64,000 nt of DNA from Clusia tigrina (lineage: Eukaryota; Arthropoda; Insecta; Diptera; Clusiidae). How positions within the stretch are numbered: the first letter of the stretch is position 1; each line of letters opens with the position of its first letter. This document shows, piece after piece, positions 15,290 through 33,114 of the stretch. Position numbers and translations under genes: made by a program. The notes beneath the pieces are model-generated. The model was not told the DNA's origin. It did not search any database and saw only the letters and a program-made list of their open reading frames with translations. The DNA is taken from contig OV050031.1 of assembly GCA_920105625.2 (NCBI GenBank), positions 45,816,925-45,880,924 of the forward strand, read 5' to 3'.

Positions 15290-16164
15290 AAGGGTGTTTT
15301 TTAAAGACATCTGGCTTTCAAGCAGAAATAAAATGCATATAATTTTATGTTATGGCCAAGAATTTAGCTTTATTATAAAGATAAGGGTTTGCCATTATGT
15401 TTTAAAAATGAGTTCGGGAAAGTGGCTGCCGCGGCTGCCTCGAATAAATTCGCGCCGAGAGGCCCAATTTTCGACCACTTTTTGCAGCAATTGGGGCCGT
15501 ATGTCAGCAATAACGCTCCGAATATTCTCTTCCAAGGCGTCAATCGTCTCGGGATTATCTGCGTAGACAAGCGACTTCACATAAACCCACAAAAAATAGT
15601 CTAGCGGTGTTAAATCGCACGATCTTGGAGGCCACGCCCCAGGCCCACGACGCTAGATAATGCGCTCACCAAAAGTTTCTTTCAATAAATTGATTGTTTC
15701 GTTGGTTGTATGGCATGTAGCGCCGTCTTGTTGGAACCAAAGGTCGTACACATCAACATCCTCCATTTCAGGCACGAAAAAGTCACTAATCATGGCTCTA
15801 TTGCGTTCCCGATTGACTGTAACAGTATGGCCGGCTTTATTTTTGAAGAAATATGGACCAATGATTCCCTCTGCCCATAGATCACACCAAACAGTGAATT
15901 TTTGAGGATGTAACGGCGTCTCAACAATGGCTTGTGGATTATCGTCACTCTAAATGCGACAATTTTGCTTATTAACGTACACATTACACAAAAAGTGAGC
16001 TTCATCGCTGAACAAAATCTTATTGTGAAAATCGGGATCTGTGGCCCTCTCGTTTTGGGCCCATTCACCGAACGTGCGACGCGCTTGATGGGTGTTCGGC
16101 CATAAACTTATGAAATGGCAAACCAAATTCCGAAAAAAGTATTGCCAGATTAAAAAACACCCTT
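15290..16164 (-). mobile_element. mariner-superfamily element, DD41D type, 5'-deleted
   Basis: Ends are inverted: AAGGGTGTTTTTTAA at the left and TTAAAAAACACCCTT at the right, both followed inward by a GCCAGA-type motif, and both ends abut TA (15288-15289, 16165-16166), the standard target duplication. The element is only 875 bp because the DNA-binding N-terminus of the transposase is missing. Confidence 0.85.
15395..16083 (-). pseudogene. DD41D mariner-like transposase, catalytic part only
   Basis: Translation gives FSDEAHF (first catalytic Asp), FQQDGATCHT (second) and DLTPLDYFLW (third). There are 41 residues between the second Asp and the Asp of PLD, the DD41D spacing of the family first described from tephritid flies. 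The C-terminus runs through WVYVKSLVYADNPETIDALE to HFPELIFKT-stop. Two in-frame TAG stops interrupt it, one after NCRI (near 15950) and one after GERII (near 15655). The helix-turn-helix half is deleted. Dead relic. Confidence 0.85.
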
Positions 16165-16166
16165 TA

Positions 16167-16986
16167 GTAGTATGTTATTTTAAAACAATCAAAAATAAAA
16201 AAGTATTGGATGAGAGGCTGGTTAAAGAAAAGATAAGTCTTTATTCATGAAAATTTATTAGTTAATTCTTATTATGGACATTTTTTTCTAAAGAAATGCA
16301 ACTTATTGCAATAGATGCATTCTCTGAGTAGTTAGTACTCATTTGCTTTCATCCGCGCATGTCTTCATTGTTTCACGGCCAAAGCACAACTGAGAAATTG
16401 CTTGTTAATCACTTCCGCAATGATTTGGATTTTGCTTACTGCATGTCTTCAGTCATTGTATGTGAGTCGTATACATAGCTATTTTTCTTAAACATCTTTA
16501 CGATTCTTTATATCATGCAGTAACGTGTCGGGGTAGCTTAATATAACCCTATTCTAAATATTTCCTTATATAAATCCTAGGGAGTTATTCCATACTACTT
16601 TTCAAACAAGCAATCCCCGGGAGTTTGTTTCCGATTCTAAACAATTTCGAGCATGGGAAAAAATCGTATTCTAATAGTGCGTTTCCACCAAGTCTTAACT
16701 GCAGTTTAACATCGCACTTAAATGAACAAATTACCATGCAATTGTTTTTGTATGAAAGTGAGTTAAATCTGTCTTAAATTTTTCGTTGTGATGAATTTTA
16801 TTTATAAATAATCGGGCTTATCGGAAGTTCCGAGTGGAAAATAATTCGCCTCGACATTTTTTATTCACCCGAAATATAAATTCCCTTTAAATATTTCGCC
16901 GGAAAAAAAATTTCACTTCGAATCAGCCAAGCGGCTTTGCACGAAACCATTTTAAATTTTGACAGCTGAGAATAAAAGTGCAAAAG
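16167..16986. other. No gene seen; dispersed repeat and possible TIR
   Basis: AT-rich. Contains the repeat at 16421-16530 and CCCTATTCTAAATATT at 16547, whose inverse lies at 19061. TTATCGGAAGTTCCG (about 16818) resembles TTATCGGGAGTTCCG near 19168. Confidence 0.4.
16421..16530 (+). repeat. Short dispersed repeat, copy 1
   Basis: About 110 bp starting TGATTTGGATTTTGCTTACT and ending CATGCAGTAACGTGTCGGGG; recurs at 18613-18712. TTACTGCATG near its left and CATGCAGTAA near its right are perfect inverses, so it can fold back. Family unknown; possibly a small MITE. The right-hand motif alone also occurs at 8457. Confidence 0.55.
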
Positions 16987-18612
16987 TATTTTTTTTATTT
17001 TTTAATTTTTTTTAAACTCCACTTTTATTTGCCTTCTACCCCTTGGGGCACAAATCAAATTAAATAACAATAATAAATATCCACATAAATAAATACAAAA
17101 AGTTAATTTTTAAATAGTTATTTAAAACAACATTAGGACGGGAAGCCAGTGCTAATCTCCCATACATTCAGAACTATTCCATTAGAAAATTATTATTATA
17201 AATTGAGTGGTATTGCTCGCTTCAGTCGCCGTGCTGTGCCTGTCCTCTCCAGAAGATTTGAAGCTAGTATATTAGGATGCTTGCTTAGTCGTTCCAGATG
17301 ATAATAATGCTGTATCTTGATATTCCCTCATCGACGTCTTGACGTATTTTTGCATTTCGGACGAACCATGGAGCCTTCACTATCATGCGTAATACTTTTG
17401 CTTAGAATCTCTGAATGATTTTGATATTGGTTTTTGCCGCTCAGCCCCATAGCGGTATACCATATGTCCATATGGGGTTTAGGATTGTTTTATAAAGGAA
17501 CAGTTTATTCTCAAGCGATAACTGCGATTTATACCCAAGAGCCAATATAAAGAAGTAAGATTAATTCCAAGTTGTTTTCTCTTCCTAAAAATATGCGTCT
17601 GCCATGTCAGACGTCAATCAAGATGTAGCCTTAACTATTTGACGTCTTCGGATTGGGGCAATTGACAATCATTTAGTATCACTGATGGACAAGTCTTCTG
17701 TTTTAAGCTGAAGGTTACTTGTAAATACTTAGTTGCATTCACCTTAATTCTCCACTTATTTAGCAAGATTTGGAGCTTATCCAAGCTTTCTTGGAAATAA
17801 TTTGTAGCGATTATATTGTTGCTGCTTGTAGCCATTATGACAGTATCATCCGCGTAGGTTGCGATTTTGGAATTATCCGTCAGTGGAAGGTCAGCCATGT
17901 AGATAGTGGCGAGTACAGGACCTAGAACACTGCCTTGCGGTACACCCGCCTTTATAGAGCACAGTTCAGTGACCTCTTCATTGGCCTTTACTCTGAAATG
18001 CCCCTCTTCAAGATATGATCTTAAGATATCATAAAACGTCTGAGGTAGTAACTTTTTCAGTTTAAAGAGTAAGCCAGGGTGCCATACTTTATCGAACGCA
18101 TCTGTTATATCTAGGAAACCAGTTGTACAAAAACGATTTTCCTCAAGAGCGTTTCTTATTATGCTGTACACTCGGTGCACTTGTTCTCTTGTGGCGTGGT
18201 GTTCCCTAAATCCAGATTGGATTTATGGAACTTTTTGAGCAGAATCGGTTTAAGCTTGCTTAACAGGAGCTTTTCAAACATTTTAGAAACAATTGGCAAA
18301 AAGCTAATTGGTCTATAAGAAGTGACTTCCTCCAAGGGCTTCCCGGGCTTAGAGATTAATTTCGGCCACTTTCCATTGACGCGGAAAATATCCATTTATA
18401 ATTATTGCATTGAAGAGATAGGTAATGTATTTTATTCCTTTAAGATTTTACCTGTTATCAGGTCGTAGCCCGGTGCCTCTTTCATATTCAGTGTCCTGTG
18501 CACAGCGTTATGTACTTCCTTTTTTGTAAAGGGCGTGATAGGTAACTCTAATTGTCCTGGACTATTAAGAATATTAAATACCTCATTTTCCTCTTGCTGT
18601 GAAATTGGTTTA
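16987..18612 (-). pseudogene. Jockey-type LINE fragment, reverse transcriptase half
   Basis: From 18612 down the minus strand: thumb and finger residues (KEAPGYDLITGKILKE), then TSYRPISFLPIVSKMFEKLL, FLDITDAFDKVWH, AGVPQGSVLGPVL and the catalytic YADDTVIMA (near 17850), followed by a decayed C-terminal region (KVLRMIVKAPWFVRNA near 17370). AATAAA at 17024-17029 (minus sense) precedes an A-rich tail at 16989-17014, which marks the 3' end of the insertion. Frameshifts near 18420, 18190 and 17640 and internal stops make it non-coding. Endonuclease and ORF1 are missing: a 5'-truncated copy, as usual for LINEs. Confidence 0.85.
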
Positions 18613-18712
18613 TGATTTGGATTTTGCTTACTGCATGGCTTCAGTCATTGTATGTGAGACGCAAAAATAGCTATTTCACTAATTTTGTACATCATGCAGT
18701 AACGTGTTGGGG
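18613..18712 (+). repeat. Short dispersed repeat, copy 2
   Basis: Matches 16421-16530 with small indels and directly abuts the 5'-truncated end of the Jockey fragment. Confidence 0.55.
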
Positions 18713-18809
18713 CCGCTTTACTACGCTTGGCTGTACTGCCTCAATGTCTTCTTTATTTAAAAATTCAATGCGGGGTATTTTCAAGCTTTATTTTTGTTAT
18801 ATATTATAT

Positions 18810-18810
<1 letters not shown>

Positions 18811-18869
<59 letters not shown>
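18811..18869. repeat. (AT)n tract
   Basis: TA repeats flanked by imperfect TATATTATATT on both sides. Confidence 0.85.
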
Positions 18870-18875
<6 letters not shown>

Positions 18876-19079
18876 TATATTAATAACATTTATTTTTTCA
18901 CAAACTTTATTTTCAAAAAATCATAAATGGGGAATATTCAAAAGAATTTTGCGAATTTCTCTTCCCCAATTTTGCGGGAAAAAATGTTCCACGGAAGATT
19001 TAGAATGCGAAGATTTTATTCCCTAGGAAAATAAAATTCGTAGAAATACAATTCCCCAGGAATATTTAGAATAGGGCAG

Positions 19080-19789
19080 ATAATCTTGCTGCATATCGAT
19101 CAGTAGTATAATTTGGCTAAAGAATTTAAAATTATAGCAATGTCTCCCGTACTGACAGCTAATCAGTCTTATCGGGAGTTCCGCGTGAATGACATTTCGT
19201 CCGAAATATTTCCCTTTCTCACTTTTCCCCTTATCATGAGACTCTAATGTTCGAAAAAAATTCGCTTGTCGGCAACAGTTACTTCGGGCAAAATGCCACT
19301 AATCGTAAAAGATTAAACTTATTTTTTGTAGGCGAGCGAGAAAGCATCAAACAAAAAAATGTATTTATCTTCACAAATTCAGAACAGCCGATCGTTTGAC
19401 AGTTTGTACAAAGTTACACGAAAAAAACGTCCGGGCGAGTTCACGGACCTATTGTCGTGAAGTGTCGCGTCACTTTCACATTTCATTCTGTATTTGTTAT
19501 GTATCACAACGAAGTGCGTGCAAAATTTTGCTCCATCTATTTTAATTCACAAGAATAATTGTTTTATGACTGTGAGAGGTTGGTAAAATACTAAAAGAAC
19601 AAATACATTATCGGCATACCGTTCTTCATCAGTATGTACAACAATTTGGCCTACTTGTGTGTGGGTGTTACAGTGAACAATGCCAGCAAGACGCAAGGGG
19701 CCGGTGTGGACCGCCGAACGAATAAAGCAACAAACATTCGAAATATTAGAACAGACAGAACAAACGAATAAATCCAACTAGATAACGAA
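19080..19789. other. No recognisable gene
   Basis: AT-rich. A 76-codon open frame on the minus strand (19547-19777) shows no motif I know. The last part may already belong to the non-autonomous Helitron ending at 19939. Confidence 0.35.
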
Positions 19790-20125
<336 letters not shown>

Positions 20126-20447
20126 TTAACAAACCTGCAGTAAGGGTGCTTACCGGGTCATTACGGGGCATTGTGCTATCGCACCAATGCTTCAACATTG
20201 GCGTATGCCGTCGAGCGGGCTATGTAGGAGTTGCCATGATGAAGAAGAGAAAGAGTCGATTCATCACTTTTTATGTCAATGTCCGAGACTACAGTTGAAA
20301 CGACTTCAATGTTTGGGGTCGCACTTCTTCACAAGTTTGACAGAGATAACGAAGGTAGATTTATCGGATCTTCTCACTTTCATCTGGAAAACCAAATGGT
20401 TTAATAGGGATGGAACTTCCAATGTTTGTGGAAATCGAGGGTAAGGA
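20126..20447 (+). pseudogene. LINE ORF2 C-terminal stub (U1)
   Basis: Encodes the same end as the LINE at 39001-44098: [10 protein letters not shown], then a Cys/His cluster ([20 protein letters not shown]) and GTSNVCGNRG-stop. Relative to the other copies, bases near 20150 (ACCGGGTC for ACGGGGGTC) shift the frame. Everything 5' of it is replaced by (AT)n. Confidence 0.85.
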
Positions 20448-20553
20448 CGAGTATGCCTCCTCCTGGCATTTTTGAAGGCAGTCACAATGGACATAGATGT
20501 CTCCGAGTGGAAGTGCGGATACTTCGTATCTGCACACGCCTTCCCAACCTAAC

Positions 20554-21308
20554 CTAACTTATTGGCGGGCCACCGTTGTGTAACTTTACACGCTTTCTGC
20601 TAGTGGCCTCGCTTGTTGTTGTTGTGGCCAGGCTTGTTGTTATTGTAACATTTGGGCCACCTTCAAGTCCTGTCGGTCAGCCACCTCACTCCAGAGGTTT
20701 CTGGTTTGCCTGCAGTATTGTTGGCTGTCAGCAGCGCTGTCCGAAATCCTGTAGGGTTCTTGTTGTTAAATATTATTATATTCAATTCAACTTGAAGCCA
20801 GCATATTCTTTCTCATTCCTCTTTATGCTTTGTACTTGTTGGCCGTTGGCGTGGTGATTGCTCTGTCGTCCCTCTTGTGCTTTGCTCTGGTTGCTGCATG
20901 TTTTTAGTGTAAAATTTACCGAGCGAGCGTACTCGGCAAATTCCACCGCTTGAGTTCGTGCATGTGTTTTTTGTCCTGTTCGTCGCTGTGTTTTCTCTCT
21001 TCGCAAGCGTGTCGCTGGTTGGCAAGATCGTTGGCTGTGCATGAGGTTGCTTTTGTTGTACCCGTAGTTCAGTGGTAATTACACCAATTGGTATAATATG
21101 CTGCTGGTGATCTGTGCTCCCGCCACTGCTGCGCTAATTGGTTACAACGTAGGTAGCTTTTCTAATGCAGTTGCTTTGGTTTGAATTGTGGGCGTTTCCT
21201 TGATGCATCTGTTCGGGTCTATTATCCGTGATGTATGTGTGGATATAGCCGCATAGCGACTCTGCCACCTTTAGTGTGGGCCAAAATTTCCCACAGAAGA
21301 TTTTAGTT
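20554..21308. repeat. Segment Y (downstream of LINE stub)
   Basis: Follows the string AACCTAACCTAAC (20546-20558), which could be the LINE 3' terminus. Present behind every LINE copy (25314-26068, 33120-33874 inverted, 43337-44098), so it may instead be LINE 3' UTR. Contains a tRNA-A-box-like stretch GTAGTTCAGTGGTAATT at 21064-21080. Short open frames here look spurious. Identity unresolved. Confidence 0.5.
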
Positions 21309-21314
21309 CTTACA

Positions 21315-23147
<1,833 letters not shown>

Positions 23148-24100
23148 CGAGGTGTGATCAAAAGATAACCGTTATTTTCATCTTTTCGTGAGTTACGTAT
23201 GTTCGATGTTCGCATTTTTTTTTCTGTGATGTTGGTACACATGTCTGTTATATATGTTGGCAATACCAACCATTTTGGATTGTCAGTTTGTTTTTGACAG
23301 ATAAAAAGGTTAGTCGTGTTTTGGTGTGCTCTTCGATTTTGTACTATTCGAAAAAATGGTTCAAAGAAACTGTATTCAGTTTTGTGTAAAAAATGAAATT
23401 AAATGCGCAAGGACATTTGAAATGTTGACTGTGGCCTTTGGCGAGTCTACTATGAGCAGAACACAAGTTCAATTGTGGTATAACCGGTTTAAGGAAGGCC
23501 GAGAAGATGTCAATGACGATGCTCGTCCTGGTCGCCCGAGCACGTCAACAACCGATGAAAACATTGACGCAGTGAAGAAAATGATTTTGGATAATCGTCG
23601 AATCACTATTAGAGAGGTTGCTGATGATGTTGGCATATCGTTCGGCTCATGCCAAGCAATTTTTACGGATGTTTTAGGCATGAAACGTGCGGCAGCGAAG
23701 ATTGTTCCAAAATTGCTAAATTTTGAGCAAAAACAACGTCGCATGGACATCGCTCAGGAGCTGTTTTTGGCCAAAAACAAAACCGTTATCATGCCTCAAC
23801 CACCGTATTCACCGGACTTGGCCCCCGCTGACTTTTTCCTCTATCCAAAACTGAAGACACCGATGAAAGGAAAGCGTTTTGCTACGATTGAGGAGATAAA
23901 AGAAAAATCGAAACAGGAGCTGTTGGCGATACCAAAAAAAGCGTTTCAGAAGTGTTTCGAGGATTGGAAAAAACGCTGGCATAAGTGTATTATATCTGAG
24001 GGGAATTACTTTGAAGGGGACAAGATAGTTGTTGATGAATAAATAAATACTTTGTTTTTTTATCACACAATAACGGCGGTTATTTTTTGATCACACCTCG
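23148..24100 (+). mobile_element. mariner element with internal deletion (U1)
   Basis: Inverted ends CGAGGTGTGATCAAAAGATAACCG and its near-inverse before 24100; TA on both sides (23146-23147, 24101-24102). 953 bp, shorter than the usual 1.3 kb because the central catalytic part is missing. Identical structure at 27918-28870 and 30316-31267 (minus). Confidence 0.9.
23356..24042 (+). CDS. Internally deleted mariner transposase, 228 aa (U1)
   Basis: The ATG at 23356 opens MVQRNCIQFC. Residues 1-130 hold the paired helix-turn-helix DNA-binding region, including GRPSTSTTDENIDAVKKMI. After MDIAQEL (about residue 137) it jumps to LAKNKTVIMPQPPYSPDLAPADFFL, the region of the third catalytic Asp. The stretches with the first (TGDE-type) and second (HDN-type) Asp are absent, but the frame is kept. 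It could bind its inverted ends and perhaps interfere with a full transposase, but cannot cut DNA. Same deletion in all copies. Confidence 0.85.
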   Translation: MVQRNCIQFCVKNEIKCARTFEMLTVAFGESTMSRTQVQLWYNRFKEGREDVNDDARPGRPSTSTTDENIDAVKKMILDNRRITIREVADDVGISFGSCQAIFTDVLGMKRAAAKIVPKLLNFEQKQRRMDIAQELFLAKNKTVIMPQPPYSPDLAPADFFLYPKLKTPMKGKRFATIEEIKEKSKQELLAIPKKAFQKCFEDWKKRWHKCIISEGNYFEGDKIVVDE

Positions 24101-24162
24101 TATTTATATAAATTTTGAAAACAATTATATATAATTGGAGTTTATTGAAAGCTATTGCATTG

Positions 24163-24532
<370 letters not shown>

Positions 24533-24552
24533 CAATGCAATAGCTTTCAATA

Positions 24553-24556
<4 letters not shown>

Positions 24557-24638
<82 letters not shown>

Positions 24639-24747
24639 AAGCATTGGTGCGATAGCACAATGCCCCGTAATGACCCCCGTAAGCACCCTTACTGCAGGTT
24701 TGTTAATGTTATATATATTATATATGTTATATATTATATTATATATG

Positions 24748-24843
<96 letters not shown>

Positions 24844-24885
24844 CATATATAATATAATATATAACATATATAATATATATAACAT
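24557..24885. repeat. (AT)n / inverted LINE stub / (AT)n junction
   Basis: TA repeats (24557-24633), then an inverted copy of the LINE stub start (24634-24710) and its ATAACATATA border, then TA repeats (about 24752-24840), then the same border in direct order. 24634-24748 and 24843-24957 are inverted arms around the second (AT)n. Confidence 0.9.
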
Positions 24886-25204
24886 TAACAAACCTGCAGT
24901 AAGGGTGCTTACGGGGGTCATTACGGGGCATTGTGCTATCGCACCAATGCTTCAACATTGGCGTATGCCGTCGAGCGGGCTATGTAGGAGTTGCCATGAT
25001 GAAGAAGAGAAAGAGTCGATTCATCACTTTTTATGTCAATGTCCGAGACTACAGTTGAAACGACTTCAATGTTTGGGGTCGCACTTCTTCACAAGTTTGA
25101 CAGAGATAACGAAGGTAGATTTATCGGATCTTCTCACTTTCATCTGGAAAACCAAATGGTTTAATAGGGATGGAACTTCCAATGTTTGTGGAAATCGAGG
25201 GTAA
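24886..25204 (+). pseudogene. LINE ORF2 C-terminal stub (U2)
   Basis: Open from the (AT)n border to the natural stop; encodes [19 protein letters not shown], the Cys/His cluster and GTSNVCGNRG. A fragment of ORF2 without RT or RNase H. Confidence 0.85.
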
Positions 25205-26074
25205 GGACGAGTATGCCTCCTCCTGGCATTTTTGAAGGCAGTCACAATGGACATAGATGTCTCCGAGTGGAAGTGCGGATACTTCGTATCTGCACACGCC
25301 TTCCCAACCTAACCTAACTTATTGGCGGGCCACCGTTGTGTAACTTTACACGCTTTCTGCTAGTGGCCTCGCTTGTTGTTGTTGTGGCCAGGCTTGTTGT
25401 TATTGTAACATTTGGGCCACCTTCAAGTCCTGTCGGTCAGCCACCTCACTCCAGAGGTTTCTGGTTTGCCTGCAGTATTGTTGGCTGTCAGCAGCGCTGT
25501 CCGAAATCCTGTAGGGTTCTTGTTGTTAAATATTATTATATTCAATTCAACTTGAAGCCAGCATATTCTTTCTCATTCCTCTTTATGCTTTGTACTTGTT
25601 GGCCGTTGGCGTGGTGATTGCTCTGTCGTCCCTCTTGTGCTTTGCTCTGGTTGCTGCATGTTTTTAGTGTAAAATTTACCGAGCGAGCGTACTCGGCAAA
25701 TTCCACCGCTTGAGTTCGTGCATGTGTTTTTTGTCCTGTTCGTCGCTGTGTTTTCTCTCTTCGCAAGCGTGTCGCTGGTTGGCAAGATCGTTGGCTGTGC
25801 ATGAGGTTGCTTTTGTTGTACCCGTAGTTCAGTGGTAATTACACCAATTGGTATAATATGCTGCTGGTGATCTGTGCTCCCGCCACTGCTGCGCTAATTG
25901 GTTACAACGTAGGTAGCTTTTCTAATGCAGTTGCTTTGGTTTGAATTGTGGGCGTTTCCTTGATGCATCTGTTCGGGTCTATTATCCGTGATGTATGTGT
26001 GGATATAGCCGCATAGCGACTCTGCCACCTTTAGTGTGGGCCAAAATTTCCCACAGAAGATTTTAGTTCTTACA

Positions 26075-27917
<1,843 letters not shown>

Positions 27918-28870
27918 CGAGGTGTGATCAAAAGATAACCGTTATTTTCATCTTTTCGTGAGTTACGTATGTTCGATGTTCGCATTTTTTTTTCTGTGAT
28001 GTTGGTACACATGTCTGTTATATATGTTGGCAATACCAACCATTTTGGATTGTCAGTTTGTTTTTGACAGATAAAAAGGTTAGTCGTGTTTTGGTGTGCT
28101 CTTCGATTTTGTACTATTCGAAAAAATGGTTCAAAGAAACTGTATTCAGTTTTGTGTAAAAAATGAAATTAAATGCGCAAGGACATTTGAAATGTTGACT
28201 GTGGCCTTTGGCGAGTCTACTATGAGCAGAACACAAGTTCAATTGTGGTATAACCGGTTTAAGGAAGGCCGAGAAGATGTCAATGACGATGCTCGTCCTG
28301 GTCGCCCGAGCACGTCAACAACCGATGAAAACATTGACGCAGTGAAGAAAATGATTTTGGATAATCGTCGAATCACTATCAGAGAGGTTGCTGATGATGT
28401 TGGCATATCGTTCGGCTCATGCCAAGCAATTTTTACGGATGTTTTAGGCATGAAACGTGCGGCAGCGAAGATTGTTCCAAAATTGCTAAATTTTGAGCAA
28501 AAACAACGTCGCATGGACATCGCTCAGGAGCTGTTTTTGGCCAAAAACAAAACCGTTATCATGCCTCAACCACCGTATTCACCGGACTTGGCCCCCGCTG
28601 ACTTTTTCCTCTATCCAAAACTGAAGACACCGATGAAAGGAAAGCGTTTTGCTACGATTGAGGAGATAAAAGAAAAATCGAAACAGGAGCTGTTGGCGAT
28701 ACCAAAAAAAGCGTTTCAGAAGTGTTTCGAGGATTGGAAAAAACGCTGGCATAAGTGTATTATATCTGAGGGGAATTACTTTGAAGGGGACAAGATAGTT
28801 GTTGATGAATAAATAAATACTTTGTTTTTTTATCACACAATAACGGCGGTTATTTTTTGATCACACCTCG
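27918..28870 (+). mobile_element. mariner element with internal deletion (U2)
   Basis: Same ends, TA flanks and deletion as at 23148-24100. Confidence 0.9.
28126..28812 (+). CDS. Internally deleted mariner transposase, 228 aa (U2)
   Basis: Same protein as 23356-24042 with no amino-acid change seen; one silent T/C difference near 28380. DNA-binding half present, first and second catalytic aspartates deleted. Confidence 0.85.
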   Translation: MVQRNCIQFCVKNEIKCARTFEMLTVAFGESTMSRTQVQLWYNRFKEGREDVNDDARPGRPSTSTTDENIDAVKKMILDNRRITIREVADDVGISFGSCQAIFTDVLGMKRAAAKIVPKLLNFEQKQRRMDIAQELFLAKNKTVIMPQPPYSPDLAPADFFLYPKLKTPMKGKRFATIEEIKEKSKQELLAIPKKAFQKCFEDWKKRWHKCIISEGNYFEGDKIVVDE

Positions 28871-28932
28871 TATTTATATAAATTTTGAAAACAATTATAT
28901 ATAATTGGAGTTTATTGAAAGCTATTGCATTG

Positions 28933-30253
<1,321 letters not shown>

Positions 30254-30315
30254 CAATGCAATAGCTTTCAATAAACTCCAATTATATATAATTGTTTTCA
30301 AAATTTATATAAATA

Positions 30316-31267
30316 CGAGGTGTGATCAAAAAATAACCGCCGTTATTGTGTGATAAAAAATAAAGTATTTATTTATTCATCAACAACTATCTTGTCCCCT
30401 TCAAAGTAATTCCCCTCAGATATAATACACTTATGCCAGCGTTTTTTCCAATCCTCGAAACACTTCTGAAACGCTTTTTTTGGTATCGCCAACAGCTCCT
30501 GTTTCGATTTTTCTTTTATCTCCTCAATCGTAGCAAAACGCTTTCCTTTCATCGGTGTCTTCAGTTTTGGATAGAGGAAAAAGTCAGCGGGGGCCAAGTC
30601 CGGTGAATACGGTGGTTGAGGCATGATAACGGTTTTGTTTTTGGCCAAAAACAGCTCCTGAGCGATGTCCATGCGACGTTGTTTTTGCTCAAAATTTAGC
30701 AATTTTGGAACAATCTTCGCTGCCGCACGTTTCATGCCTAAAACATCCGTAAAAATTGCTTGGCATGAGCCGAACGATATGCCAACATCATCAGCAACCT
30801 CTCTGATAGTGATTCGACGATTATCCAAAATCATTTTCTTCACTGCGTCAATGTTTTCATCGGTTGTTGACGTGCTCGGGCGACCAGGACGAGCATCGTC
30901 ATTGACATCTTCTCGGCCTTCCTTAAACCGGTTATACCACAATTGAACTTGTGTTCTGCTCATAGTAGACTCGCCAAAGGCCACAGTCAACATTTCAAAT
31001 GTCCTTGCGCATTTAATTTCATTTTTTACACAAAACTGAATACAGTTTCTTTGAACCATTTTTTCGAATAGTACAAAATCGAAGAGCACACCAAAACACG
31101 ACTAACCTTTTTATCTGTCAAAAACAAACTGACAATCCAAAATGGTTGGTATTGCCAACATATATAACAGACATGTGTACCAACATCACAGAAAAAAAAA
31201 TGCGAACATCGAACATACGTAACTCACGAAAAGATGAAAATAACGGTTATCTTTTGATCACACCTCG
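30316..31267 (-). mobile_element. mariner element with internal deletion (U3)
   Basis: Same inverted ends and TA flanks as the U1 and U2 copies, opposite strand. Confidence 0.9.
30373..31059 (-). CDS. Internally deleted mariner transposase, 228 aa (U3)
   Basis: Same protein as in U1 and U2. ATG at 31059 on the minus strand; stop at 30373. Catalytic Asp 1 and 2 absent. Confidence 0.85.
   Translation of the reverse strand: MVQRNCIQFCVKNEIKCARTFEMLTVAFGESTMSRTQVQLWYNRFKEGREDVNDDARPGRPSTSTTDENIDAVKKMILDNRRITIREVADDVGISFGSCQAIFTDVLGMKRAAAKIVPKLLNFEQKQRRMDIAQELFLAKNKTVIMPQPPYSPDLAPADFFLYPKLKTPMKGKRFATIEEIKEKSKQELLAIPKKAFQKCFEDWKKRWHKCIISEGNYFEGDKIVVDE

Positions 31268-33114
<1,847 letters not shown>

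Larger units (their letters stand above)
16547..19076. mobile_element. Possible composite element bounded by CCCTATTCTAAATATT inverted repeats
   Basis: CCCTATTCTAAATATT at 16547-16562 has its exact inverse AATATTTAGAATAGGG at 19061-19076. Between them lie the Jockey fragment, a copy of the short repeat and an (AT)n tract. Could be an older TIR element with nested insertions, or chance placement of two members of a short-repeat family. Target duplication not evident. Confidence 0.35.

Noticed and set aside
20782..21042. 86-codon frame in segment Y, repeated in all copies
   Set aside because: Low-complexity Gln/Arg/Thr composition, no domain, and repeated only because the segment is duplicated.
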